From AC-52 sp044870295 (lineage in GTDB: Bacteria; Actinomycetota; UBA4738), in contig JBIOYQ010000079.1 of NCBI GenBank assembly GCA_044870295.1, forward strand, positions 1 to 18,870: 18,870 nt of DNA, written 5' to 3'. Of the stretch, positions 12,913 to 18,870 are shown piece after piece (the stretch's first letter is position 1; each line of letters starts with the position of its first letter). The notes under the pieces were generated by a model. It did not search any database. It was given only the letters and a program-made list of their open reading frames with translations, and was not told the DNA's origin. A program made the position numbers and the translations under genes.

Positions 12913-13277
12913 GCCGACAGCGCGCCCTCGAAGGAAGACGTCGACTCGGTGACGGTGAGCCGCGTCCCTTCCGGAATCTCCTCCAGCAGGAGCTCGACCG
13001 TGGTGCCCGGGGTCCGCCAGGCGACACCATCCGGTCCTTCCTCGATGGGAAGCCAGCGCAGGACGAAGCGACGCGGTGGATCGACTACGTGGACCAACGC
13101 CCGACGGAGCGCTCCGCCCTCGTTCACCACGACCCGCCCTCCGGGCCACGGCTCCAACTCGACGGCGACCCCACCGAACCACTCGGACACGCCCTCGCGG
13201 GTGGTCACCGCCTCCCACAGCTCTTCACGCGAGACGGGCAGCACCACCGACCGTTCAACCCGGCCTTGTCTCCCCAT
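12909..13277 (-). CDS. SRPBCC / AHSA1-like domain protein
   Basis: This 122-aa protein is a single START/Bet v1-type domain of the Activator-of-Hsp90-homologue-1 family: V-x-L-P-V-S-R-E-E-L-W-E-A-V-T, S-E-W-F-G-G, P-G-G-R-V-V-V, R-F-V-L-R-W-L-P and V-E-L-L-L-E-E-I-P-E-G-T-R-L-T-V-T-E. Such domains bind hydrophobic ligands and are frequently encoded beside ArsR regulators. Here the SRPBCC gene comes first and the regulator second, the reverse of the common order. It may sense or sequester the inducer (inference). The start is ATG 13277, preceded by TATCAT (13288-13293 on the minus strand) ten bases upstream, giving a very short leader. Confidence 0.9.
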   Translation of the reverse strand: MGRQGRVERSVVLPVSREELWEAVTTREGVSEWFGGVAVELEPWPGGRVVVNEGGALRRALVHVVDPPRRFVLRWLPIEEGPDGVAWRTPGTTVELLLEEIPEGTRLTVTESTSSFEGALSA

Positions 13278-13287
13278 CTCGCAGTCG

Positions 13288-13293
13288 ATGATA
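13288..13293 (-). promoter_or_regulatory. -10 element of the SRPBCC-ArsR-M48 operon
   Basis: On the minus strand TATCAT (TANNNT) lies 10 nt before the ATG at 13277. Only a poor -35 (TGAGCG) is present at the correct distance. Palindrome 13296-13311 falls between the two elements, so a bound repressor would block this promoter. Confidence 0.5.
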
Positions 13294-13295
13294 GC

Positions 13296-13311
13296 GCAAC
13301 CTCTGAGTTGC
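13296..13311. promoter_or_regulatory. Palindromic operator copy 1
   Basis: GCAACCTCTGAGTTGC has perfect GCAAC/GTTGC arms separated by six bases. It lies inside the leftward promoter and overlaps the clpP -35. The same 16-bp pattern recurs 41 bp to the right, differing at only two positions. Probable binding site of the ArsR protein encoded in the adjacent operon. Confidence 0.7.
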
Positions 13312-13336
13312 GCTCAGTAAGGCTCGGTGCTAACCT
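13308..13336 (+). promoter_or_regulatory. clpP promoter (-35 TTGCGC, 17-bp spacer, -10 TAACCT)
   Basis: TTGCGC at 13308-13313 and TAACCT at 13331-13336 are separated by exactly 17 bp. This predicts a transcription start near 13343 and a leader of about 43 nt with AAGGAG at 13372-13377. Palindrome copy 1 overlaps the -35 and copy 2 covers the predicted start, a typical repression geometry. Confidence 0.6.
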
Positions 13337-13352
13337 GCAACCCTTGAGTTGC
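13337..13352. promoter_or_regulatory. Palindromic operator copy 2, with extra half-site
   Basis: GCAACCCTTGAGTTGC repeats copy 1 with two changes. A further GTTGC half-site at 13359-13363 continues the 11-bp spacing. CCTGCAACC (13334-13342) and GGTTGCAGG (13358-13366) also form perfect 9-bp inverted arms around it. Confidence 0.7.
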
Positions 13353-13385
13353 ACACAGGTTGCAGGACGACAAGGAGACGACGTC

Positions 13386-14045
13386 ATGGGCGACCACCTC
13401 GTTCCCATGGTCATCGAGCAGACGAACCGGGGAGAGCGTTCCTTCGACATCTACTCCCGCCTCCTCAAGGACCGCATCGTCATCCTGGGCACGCCCGTCG
13501 ACGACGCGGTGGCGAACCTGATCGTCGCCCAACTGCTTCACCTCGACTCCGAGGATCCGGGGAAGGACGTGAACCTGTACATCAACTCTCCCGGCGGGTC
13601 CTCCACGGCCCTGCTTGGGATCTACGACACGATGCAGTACTTGCGCTCGGACGTGTCGACGATCTGCGTCGGCCAAGCCGCGTCGGCCGCCGCCGTGCTC
13701 TTGGCCGCGGGCCGGCACGGCAAGCGGTTCGCCCTTCCCCACGCCCGCGTGCTGATGCACCAGCCGCACGCAGAGCTCGGTGGGCAGGCCGCGGACCTGG
13801 AGATCCACGCGAACGAGATCATCCGTCAGCGTCGCCTGGTCGATCACATCCTGTCGCGCCACACTGGCCAGACCGTCGAGCGGATCTCCGAGGACACCGA
13901 TCGCGACTTCATCCTCACCGCGGAGCAGGCGAAGGATTACGGCGTTATCGATGAGGTCATCTCGGGGCGCGGCGTCCTGGCGCCGTTCATACCCGAGCAC
14001 GACGTGTCCGGCAACGGACACTCGATGGTGGCTCGGGGACGCTGA
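13386..14045 (+). CDS. clpP: ATP-dependent Clp protease proteolytic subunit ClpP
   Basis: This 219-aa protein is a clear ClpP: it starts V-P-M-V-I-E-Q-T-N-R-G-E-R-S-F-D-I-Y-S-R-L-L, and has Y-I-N-S-P-G-G-S (65-72), Ser100 in G-Q-A-A-S-A-A, His125 in R-V-L-M-H-Q-P and Asp174 in D-T-D-R-D-F, so the catalytic triad is complete. It would form the tetradecameric chamber that degrades proteins delivered by ClpX or ClpC ATPases. No Clp ATPase, tig or second clpP gene is adjacent, so this is a solitary copy, possibly a stress-specific paralogue. The start ATG 13386 has AAGGAG at 13372-13377. A longer open frame to 13089 runs through the promoter and is not used. It converges with the VWA gene with a 3-bp gap. 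Confidence 0.97.
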   Translation: MGDHLVPMVIEQTNRGERSFDIYSRLLKDRIVILGTPVDDAVANLIVAQLLHLDSEDPGKDVNLYINSPGGSSTALLGIYDTMQYLRSDVSTICVGQAASAAAVLLAAGRHGKRFALPHARVLMHQPHAELGGQAADLEIHANEIIRQRRLVDHILSRHTGQTVERISEDTDRDFILTAEQAKDYGVIDEVISGRGVLAPFIPEHDVSGNGHSMVARGR

Positions 14046-14048
14046 ACC

Positions 14049-15983
14049 TCAGGCACCGCGCCGACTGACGTAGTCGCGGATCACGAACTCGCCGAGGCCC
14101 TCGCCGGCGGTGAGGAAGACCCGCCCGTTGGTCAGCCGAGCCAGCCGTTCCATGAAATGCGCCAGCCCCGGCGTCTCCTCGAGCATGAAGACGTTGATGG
14201 TGACCCCGGATCGCGCCAGCCGCATGGCCTCGTGGAGAGTTCGCCGGATGGTCTCCTGCACCGGCGGCCACGAGAAGAACACCTCCTCCCCCTCGAGGTG
14301 GGCGGTGGGCTCGCCGTCGGTGACCATGATGACCTGCTTGGTCGCGCGAGGGTGGTCCCGCAGCAATCGTCCGGCCAGGTGGAAAGCGTGTTGCATGTTC
14401 GTCCCGTAGACGCGCTCCCACCCCGTGCCGGCCAGGTCCTCCGGCTTGATCCTGCGGGCGTAGTCGGAGAACCCGATCAGGTACAGGGTGTCGTGCGGGT
14501 ACCGCCCCTCGATCAGGGCGTGGAGCGCCAGCGCCATCTTCTTCGCCGGCACGAAATGGCCTCGGAGCGGCATCGAGAACGACAGGTCGAGCAAGAGCGC
14601 CGTGGCCGCCTCGGTCCGGGTCTCCGCCTCGACCAGCTCGAAGTCGGCGACATCGAGGCGGGGCCGGCGAGATGGTCCTTCCCGCACGACCGCGTTGAAC
14701 ACGGTCTTCTGCACCGCGATCTGGCCCGTGTCCCCGAACTGCCAGGGCCGCGTGGCCCCGGTCGGCTCGGCCAGGCCGCCGGCCGTCCGCGCGTCGTGCG
14801 TGCCCTCCCGATCCCGCCGGAGCTGTTCGAACAACTTGACCAGGACCCGCTCGCCCAACCTCCGGGCGCCCTTGGGGGTCACCTCCAGCCGGCCGTGGTG
14901 GCGGGCGACCAGCCCTGCTTGTTCCAGCGCCCGCTCGATCTCCTTCAGGCGTCGGAGATCGCGGACCGACTCCTCCCCCATCGTTCGGCGCAGCCGTTCC
15001 TCGTCGACGTCCTCCATGGACGCACCGGCGTAATCGGCCCGCATGGACCGGTCGAGGTCCTCGAAGTCCGAGAGGCGCTCGAGCGCGTCGACGGTGGCCT
15101 GCATGGGCATGGCGTCCTCGCCCCCCGACAGCGTCGGGTCGTCCCAGGGCAGGTGGGGGAACATCTCGTTGAGCGAGCCGACAAGCCGGTCCACCTCGAA
15201 GGCCAGGTCCATGTCCTGCAGCACCTCGCGGGCCAGGGACTCCAGCTCCGCCCGCTGGTCGGGCGAGAGCGAAGCCAGCAGCCGTGACATGGCCGCCATC
15301 CGCCGCGCCATCCCCTCGAGCAGCTCCTCCAGCGTGCCGGGGCGATCCGGGAAGAAGTCGCCGAAGCGCTGCATGAACGCGTCGAAGTGCTCCTGCCGAT
15401 GCTGCCCACGGTCTCGCGCCTCGATCATGCCGTTCAGTTCGGCGAGCATGTCCTTGAACCGCTGGACCTCTTCCGGTGACATGCTCCGCATCCCCGAGGC
15501 CAGGTTGCGGAAGTAGGACCCGAGGACCTGTTCCTTCAGCCACTCCATCAGCTCGTCGAACTTCCGCTGGGCTTCCGGGTCCGCGAACCGGTAGTCCTTC
15601 AGCTCGCGGATGGCGCCGGCCGGATCGGCCGGCAAGGAGGCCAGCTCCTGCTCCTTCAGTCGGGCCTCGTCCTCCGCCATGAAGGACAGCGTCCGGCGCT
15701 CGGTCTCGAGGATGTCGTCGAGCCGCTCCTGGATCTCGCGGAGCGGTCCCTCCAAGTTGAGGCGTTCCATCTCTTGCCGTCGGGCATCGCGGAGCCGCGA
15801 CCGCAGCGCGTCGAGGCCCGAGAACCTGCCCCGCAACCCACGGCGGAGCAGATGGGAAAGGGATCGTTCGGCTCCCTGGCCGGACAGCAGGTCGTCGGAC
15901 ATCGCCTCCAGGACCTCGGCGGCGGACAGATCGGGGCCCAACGGGTCCTGGGATCCGTCCCATCGCGAGTACCGGAAGCGCAC
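14049..15983 (-). CDS. VWA (von Willebrand factor A) domain protein with long helical N-terminal region
   Basis: In this 644-aa protein residues from about 460 to 640 form a VWA domain with the metal-ion-dependent adhesion site: D-L-S-F-S-M starting at Asp466 (DxSxS) and V-T-D-G-E-P-T. The first about 330 residues are charged and helical, with coiled-coil-like stretches (E-R-L-D-D-I-L-E-T-E-R-R-T and E-L-M-E-W-L-K-E-Q). There is no signal peptide, so it is probably cytosolic, like VWA partners of MoxR/Mg-chelatase-type AAA ATPases. No such ATPase is adjacent. The start is GTG 15983, six bases after TACGCT, which suggests a leaderless mRNA. Longer frames to 16349 read through the divergent cyclase gene. 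Confidence 0.9.
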   Translation of the reverse strand: MRFRYSRWDGSQDPLGPDLSAAEVLEAMSDDLLSGQGAERSLSHLLRRGLRGRFSGLDALRSRLRDARRQEMERLNLEGPLREIQERLDDILETERRTLSFMAEDEARLKEQELASLPADPAGAIRELKDYRFADPEAQRKFDELMEWLKEQVLGSYFRNLASGMRSMSPEEVQRFKDMLAELNGMIEARDRGQHRQEHFDAFMQRFGDFFPDRPGTLEELLEGMARRMAAMSRLLASLSPDQRAELESLAREVLQDMDLAFEVDRLVGSLNEMFPHLPWDDPTLSGGEDAMPMQATVDALERLSDFEDLDRSMRADYAGASMEDVDEERLRRTMGEESVRDLRRLKEIERALEQAGLVARHHGRLEVTPKGARRLGERVLVKLFEQLRRDREGTHDARTAGGLAEPTGATRPWQFGDTGQIAVQKTVFNAVVREGPSRRPRLDVADFELVEAETRTEAATALLLDLSFSMPLRGHFVPAKKMALALHALIEGRYPHDTLYLIGFSDYARRIKPEDLAGTGWERVYGTNMQHAFHLAGRLLRDHPRATKQVIMVTDGEPTAHLEGEEVFFSWPPVQETIRRTLHEAMRLARSGVTINVFMLEETPGLAHFMERLARLTNGRVFLTAGEGLGEFVIRDYVSRRGA

Positions 15984-15988
15984 CGATC

Positions 15989-16006
15989 GAGCGTAGCGCT
16001 TCGCTC
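15989..16006. promoter_or_regulatory. 18-bp near-perfect palindrome between VWA and cyclase genes
   Basis: GAGCGTAGCGCTTCGCTC matches its reverse complement at 16 of 18 positions. It covers the VWA -10 and sits where the -35 of the rightward cyclase promoter should be, so a protein bound here could control both divergent genes. Confidence 0.5.
15990..15995 (-). promoter_or_regulatory. -10 element for leaderless VWA gene
   Basis: On the minus strand TACGCT (TANNNT) is followed by six bases and the GTG at 15983, the same geometry as the LLM operon start at 8596. Confidence 0.5.
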
Positions 16007-16038
16007 CGGTTCGGGCGTCGGCCACAATAGAAGGCCGT

Positions 16039-18870
16039 ATGTCTGATCGAGCCCCACCGATGACATCGCCCGCGGGCGCCGCCGAGTTGCGCGAAGAGCG
16101 CAAGGTGGTGACGGCGCTGTTCGCCGACCTGGTCGGCTCGACGCCGCTGGGAGAGGCCCTGGATGCGGAGGACGTCCGCCTGGTGGTCGGCGAGGCGGTG
16201 GCGCGGATGGTCCACGCCGTGGAGGAGTTCGGCGGCACGGTGAAAGACCTGGCCGGCGACGGCGTCCTCGCGCTGTTCGGCGCGCCGGTCACGCACGAGG
16301 ACGATGCCGAGCGCGCCCTCCGCGCGGCCCTTCGGATCCTGGACGACATCCGCGGCTACGCGGACGAGGTGGCCCGGGCGTGGGGTGTCGAAGGGTTCGG
16401 CGTCCGGGCAGGCGTGGCCACGGGCCCCGTCGTGGTCGGGCCGGTCGGAGCGGGACGCCGCGTCGAGTACGGCGCGTTCGGGGACACGGTCAACGTCGCG
16501 GCCCGCCTACAAGCGTCGGCCGAACCCGGGACGGCGCTGGCGGACGGGGACACACACCGCTTGGCCGAGCCGCTGTTCGAGTGGGGACCTCCGGCGCCGA
16601 TGACCCTCAAGGGGAAGGCGCAGCCGGTCGTGGCCCGTCTCGTGCGAGGCATCCGGCACGAGGCTGCAACGGTGCGCGGACTTCGGGGCGAGCAGGCCCC
16701 CCTGGTCGGGCGGGATCGCGAGCTGGCAGGGGCGACCGCGGTCCTGCAGGGCGTGCTCCAGGGCGCCGGTGGCGTCCTGTTCATCTCCGGCGAGGCCGGC
16801 ATCGGGAAGAGCCGGCTCCTGGGCGAGCTGCACGCCGCGGCGGAGGACGCCTCGCGGCGGGCCGAACGACCACCCAGGTGGTTGAACGGACGGTGCGTGT
16901 CCTATGGGGAGGCCCTTCCCTACTGGCCGTACCGTGACCTCGTTCGCGGCTGGTTGGGAGCGAGCCTCGACCAGCCCGAGCTGAAGGTCCGGGTCTCCCT
17001 TCGTCGTGCCGTCGAAGGGCTGTTCGGGCCCCGTGCGTCGGAGATCTATCCGTACCTGGGGTCGATGCTGGGGCTGGCCCTCGAACCCGAGGCGTCCGCC
17101 CGCCTCGCTGAGCTGTCCCCGGAGGCCCTTCAGTACCGCACGTTCGAGGTGGTTGGCGAGCTCGTGGCTCACCTCGCGGCCGACCGGCCCTTGATCGTGG
17201 CCATCGAAGACCTGCACTGGGCCGATCCGACCTCCATCCAGCTCACGGAGCGGCTGCTGCTGCTGTCGGAGGAAGCCGCCGTCCTGTTCGTGGTGACCAT
17301 GCGGCCCGAACGGGACCACCCGGCGTGGCAGGTGAAGGAGGCGGCCGGCCGGAGCCTCCCCCACCGGGTGACGGACGTGCCGCTCGAAGCCTTGTCGGAC
17401 GAAGCCGATCGCAGGCTCCTCGGCGAACTGGTCGGTGCCGGCACGCTGCCGACGGAGCTCGAGTCGCGGATCCTTACCCATGCGGAGGGCAACCCCTTCT
17501 ACCTCGAGGAGCTGATCCGGTCGCTCGTCGACGGCGGCGCCCTGGTCCGCGACGCCGAGCGGTGGCGGTTCGACCACGAAGTCGAGGTGGAGGTCCCCGA
17601 GACCGTCGAGAAGGTCATCCTGGCCCGCATCGATCGGCTGTCGCCGCGGAACCACGACGTCCTGACCGCGGCGGCCGTGATCGGCCGGCAGTTCGGCGTC
17701 CCGTTGCTGGAAGCGGTCAGCGGGGCCGACCATGAGCTGCCCGACGCGCTGCGAGAGCTGCAGCGGCTCGACCTGGTGCGGGAGGGTCGGCGCTGGCCTG
17801 AGCCCGAGTACCGCTTCAAGCACGCGCTGATCCAGGAGACCGCGTACCGCACTCTGCTGTCCGACCGGCGGGCAGCCCTGCACCGGAGCGCCGCCGTGTG
17901 GCTGGAGGCCCGGTACGCCGAACATCCGGAAGAAGCCTTCGGCATCCTGGCCCATCACTGGCTGGCTGCGCAGGACGAGGACAAGGCCATCGACTACCTG
18001 ACTCGCGCGGGCGACAAGGCTCGGCAGGAGTACGCCCTGGACGAGGCCGTCGGCCACTACCAGGAGCTGTTGCCTCTGTTGGAGGCTCGCGGGGAACGGC
18101 AGGCGGTGGCCCTGGTGCTGTTCAAGCTGGCGCTGGCGCTGCACACCTCGTTGCGGTTCGGCGAGGCCAACGCGGCCTATCAGCGCGCCTTCGAGCATTG
18201 GACACCGCCGGAGCCGAGGGAGCTGGAAGACGAAGACCTCGCCACCCTGCGCGTGGCGACGAGCTTTCTGCCGAACGACCCCGACCCGAAGTCCGCCATC
18301 GCCTGGCCCAATATCCAGCTCTGTATGCAGCTGTTCGACCGCCTGGTGGAGCAATGGCCCGAGCGGACCATCGTCCCGTCGCTGGCCGAACGATGGGAGA
18401 TCTCGGAGGATGGCCTGCGGTACGTGTTCCATCTCCGCGAGGGCCTTCGATGGTCGGACGGCCAGCCGCTGACCGCGTACGACGTGGAATTCGGCATCAA
18501 GCGGGTGTTGGATCCCGCGTCACCCGGCTCCTCCGTGGCCATCTACTTCGTCCTGGAGAACGGCCAGGACTACTACCTCGGCAACAACGCGGACGCCGAC
18601 CGGATCGGCGTGCGCGCCCTGGACGACCGCACCGTGGAGTTCCGGTTGGCCGCGCCGGCCCCCTACTTCATGAGCGTGATGAACCGCCCCGACGGCGGGC
18701 CCCAGCCACGGCACGCGATCGAACGCGATGGTGACGCATGGACCGAGGTCGGGGACCAGGTGGTCAGTGGCGCGTACGAGATCGCGGAACGCGACGACGA
18801 TCGCCTCGTCCTCAGGCGACGGGACCAGCCGGGGACGGCGCGCGCGGGGAACGTCGCGACGATCGAGTAC
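16039..18870 (+). CDS. Class III nucleotide cyclase - AAA/STAND ATPase - helical repeat - family-5 solute-binding domain fusion (3' end outside window)
   Basis: The 944 codons to the window edge have no stop. Residues 20 to about 190 are a class III cyclase: metal Asp30 (F-A-D-L-V-G-S-T) and Asp74 (A-G-D-G), and the transition-state pair Asn152/Arg156. The base-reading Lys and Asp positions are instead Asp70 and Gly145. Residues 225-480 are a STAND/AAA module with Walker A G-E-A-G-I-G-K-S (251-258) and Walker B L-I-V-A-I-E-D (385-391). About 480-730 is a winged-helix-like segment plus TPR-like helices. From about 735 the sequence changes to SBP_bac_5: L-F-D-R-L-V-E, I-V-P-S-L-A-E-R-W-E-I-S-E-D-G-L, F-H-L-R-E-G-L-R-W-S-D-G-Q-P-L-T-A and R-V-L-D-P-A. 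There is no signal peptide, so the binding domain is cytosolic. It is probably a ligand-gated signalling ATPase/cyclase. ATG 16039 has GAAGG 5 bases upstream. The divergent VWA gene starts 55 bp away. Confidence 0.93.
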   Translation, partial: MSDRAPPMTSPAGAAELREERKVVTALFADLVGSTPLGEALDAEDVRLVVGEAVARMVHAVEEFGGTVKDLAGDGVLALFGAPVTHEDDAERALRAALRILDDIRGYADEVARAWGVEGFGVRAGVATGPVVVGPVGAGRRVEYGAFGDTVNVAARLQASAEPGTALADGDTHRLAEPLFEWGPPAPMTLKGKAQPVVARLVRGIRHEAATVRGLRGEQAPLVGRDRELAGATAVLQGVLQGAGGVLFISGEAGIGKSRLLGELHAAAEDASRRAERPPRWLNGRCVSYGEALPYWPYRDLVRGWLGASLDQPELKVRVSLRRAVEGLFGPRASEIYPYLGSMLGLALEPEASARLAELSPEALQYRTFEVVGELVAHLAADRPLIVAIEDLHWADPTSIQLTERLLLLSEEAAVLFVVTMRPERDHPAWQVKEAAGRSLPHRVTDVPLEALSDEADRRLLGELVGAGTLPTELESRILTHAEGNPFYLEELIRSLVDGGALVRDAERWRFDHEVEVEVPETVEKVILARIDRLSPRNHDVLTAAAVIGRQFGVPLLEAVSGADHELPDALRELQRLDLVREGRRWPEPEYRFKHALIQETAYRTLLSDRRAALHRSAAVWLEARYAEHPEEAFGILAHHWLAAQDEDKAIDYLTRAGDKARQEYALDEAVGHYQELLPLLEARGERQAVALVLFKLALALHTSLRFGEANAAYQRAFEHWTPPEPRELEDEDLATLRVATSFLPNDPDPKSAIAWPNIQLCMQLFDRLVEQWPERTIVPSLAERWEISEDGLRYVFHLREGLRWSDGQPLTAYDVEFGIKRVLDPASPGSSVAIYFVLENGQDYYLGNNADADRIGVRALDDRTVEFRLAAPAPYFMSVMNRPDGGPQPRHAIERDGDAWTEVGDQVVSGAYEIAERDDDRLVLRRRDQPGTARAGNVATIEY

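Noticed and set aside
13334..13366. CCTGCAACC/GGTTGCAGG as an RNA hairpin in the clpP leader
   Set aside because: The predicted transcription start near 13343 lies inside the left arm, so the hairpin would not form in RNA. The arms are better explained as DNA-binding half-sites.
13089..13385. 99-residue N-terminal extension of ClpP
   Set aside because: It would be read through the divergent SRPBCC gene, both operators and the promoter. ClpP homology begins just after ATG 13386.
16507..18432. A 641-codon open frame on the minus strand
   Set aside because: It lies opposite the cyclase-ATPase gene, whose plus-strand translation shows clear domains. The minus frame is Gln/Arg/Gly-rich with no recognisable motif, a common shadow in GC-rich DNA.

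Overview
The window looks like chromosomal DNA from a high-GC bacterium (roughly 70% GC by eye), most likely an actinomycete in the broad sense (Actinomycetota). The reasons are the GC-rich codon usage, frequent GTG starts, start codons sitting 6 to 10 nt behind a TANNNT-type -10 element with no leader, and the gene families present: a class III cyclase fused to an AAA ATPase, a PaaK-like ligase, an LLM-class oxidoreductase and a Ste24-like M48 protease. I cannot place it more finely from sequence alone. I see no tRNA, rRNA, CRISPR array, insertion sequence or transposase.

Layout. (1) 1-692: the 3' part of a TPR-like gene whose GC (about 58%) is clearly lower than its neighbours. (2) 689-9892: a catabolic island of CoA-thioester chemistry that resembles the aerobic 2-aminobenzoyl-CoA (anthraniloyl-CoA) / salicylyl-CoA pathway. 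It holds a crotonase and a RidA protein (+), an acyl-CoA dehydrogenase (-), a PaaK-like acyl-CoA ligase and a 72-aa protein (+), a small zinc-ribbon protein (+), an FAD monooxygenase fused to an old-yellow-enzyme (OYE) domain with an LLM-class oxidoreductase upstream (-), and a hotdog thioesterase plus a SAM methyltransferase (+). The proposed route is that the ligase makes an aryl-CoA, the monooxygenase dearomatises it, and the crotonase, RidA, dehydrogenase and thioesterase process the alicyclic enamine products. Three of these enzymes lack residues normally considered catalytic or cofactor-binding. The OYE domain is the most striking: it has several substitutions and ends before the usual FMN-phosphate segment.

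(3) 9900-14045: a membrane HD-GYP protein with a long Pro/Ser tail, then a tightly overlapped leftward operon (SRPBCC protein, ArsR regulator, Ste24-like M48 membrane protease). This operon is divergent from a clpP gene. The 108-bp region between them carries two copies of a 16-bp palindrome, GCAAC-N6-GTTGC, plus a further half-site, placed over a good clpP promoter. The arrangement suggests that ArsR co-controls two proteases, one in the membrane and one in the cytosol.

(4) 14049-18870: a 644-aa VWA-domain protein (-), divergent from a very large protein (+) that runs off the window. The visible 944 residues of the latter combine a class III nucleotide cyclase, a STAND/AAA-type ATPase, a helical-repeat region and the beginning of a family-5 ABC solute-binding (oligopeptide-binding) domain, with no signal peptide. 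This looks like an intracellular ligand-sensing, cyclase-linked signalling protein.

The DNA is very compact. All four convergent gene pairs end within 10 bp of each other or overlap, and many co-directional pairs overlap by ATGA or GTGA. The only gene-free stretch longer than 300 bp is 4824-5317.
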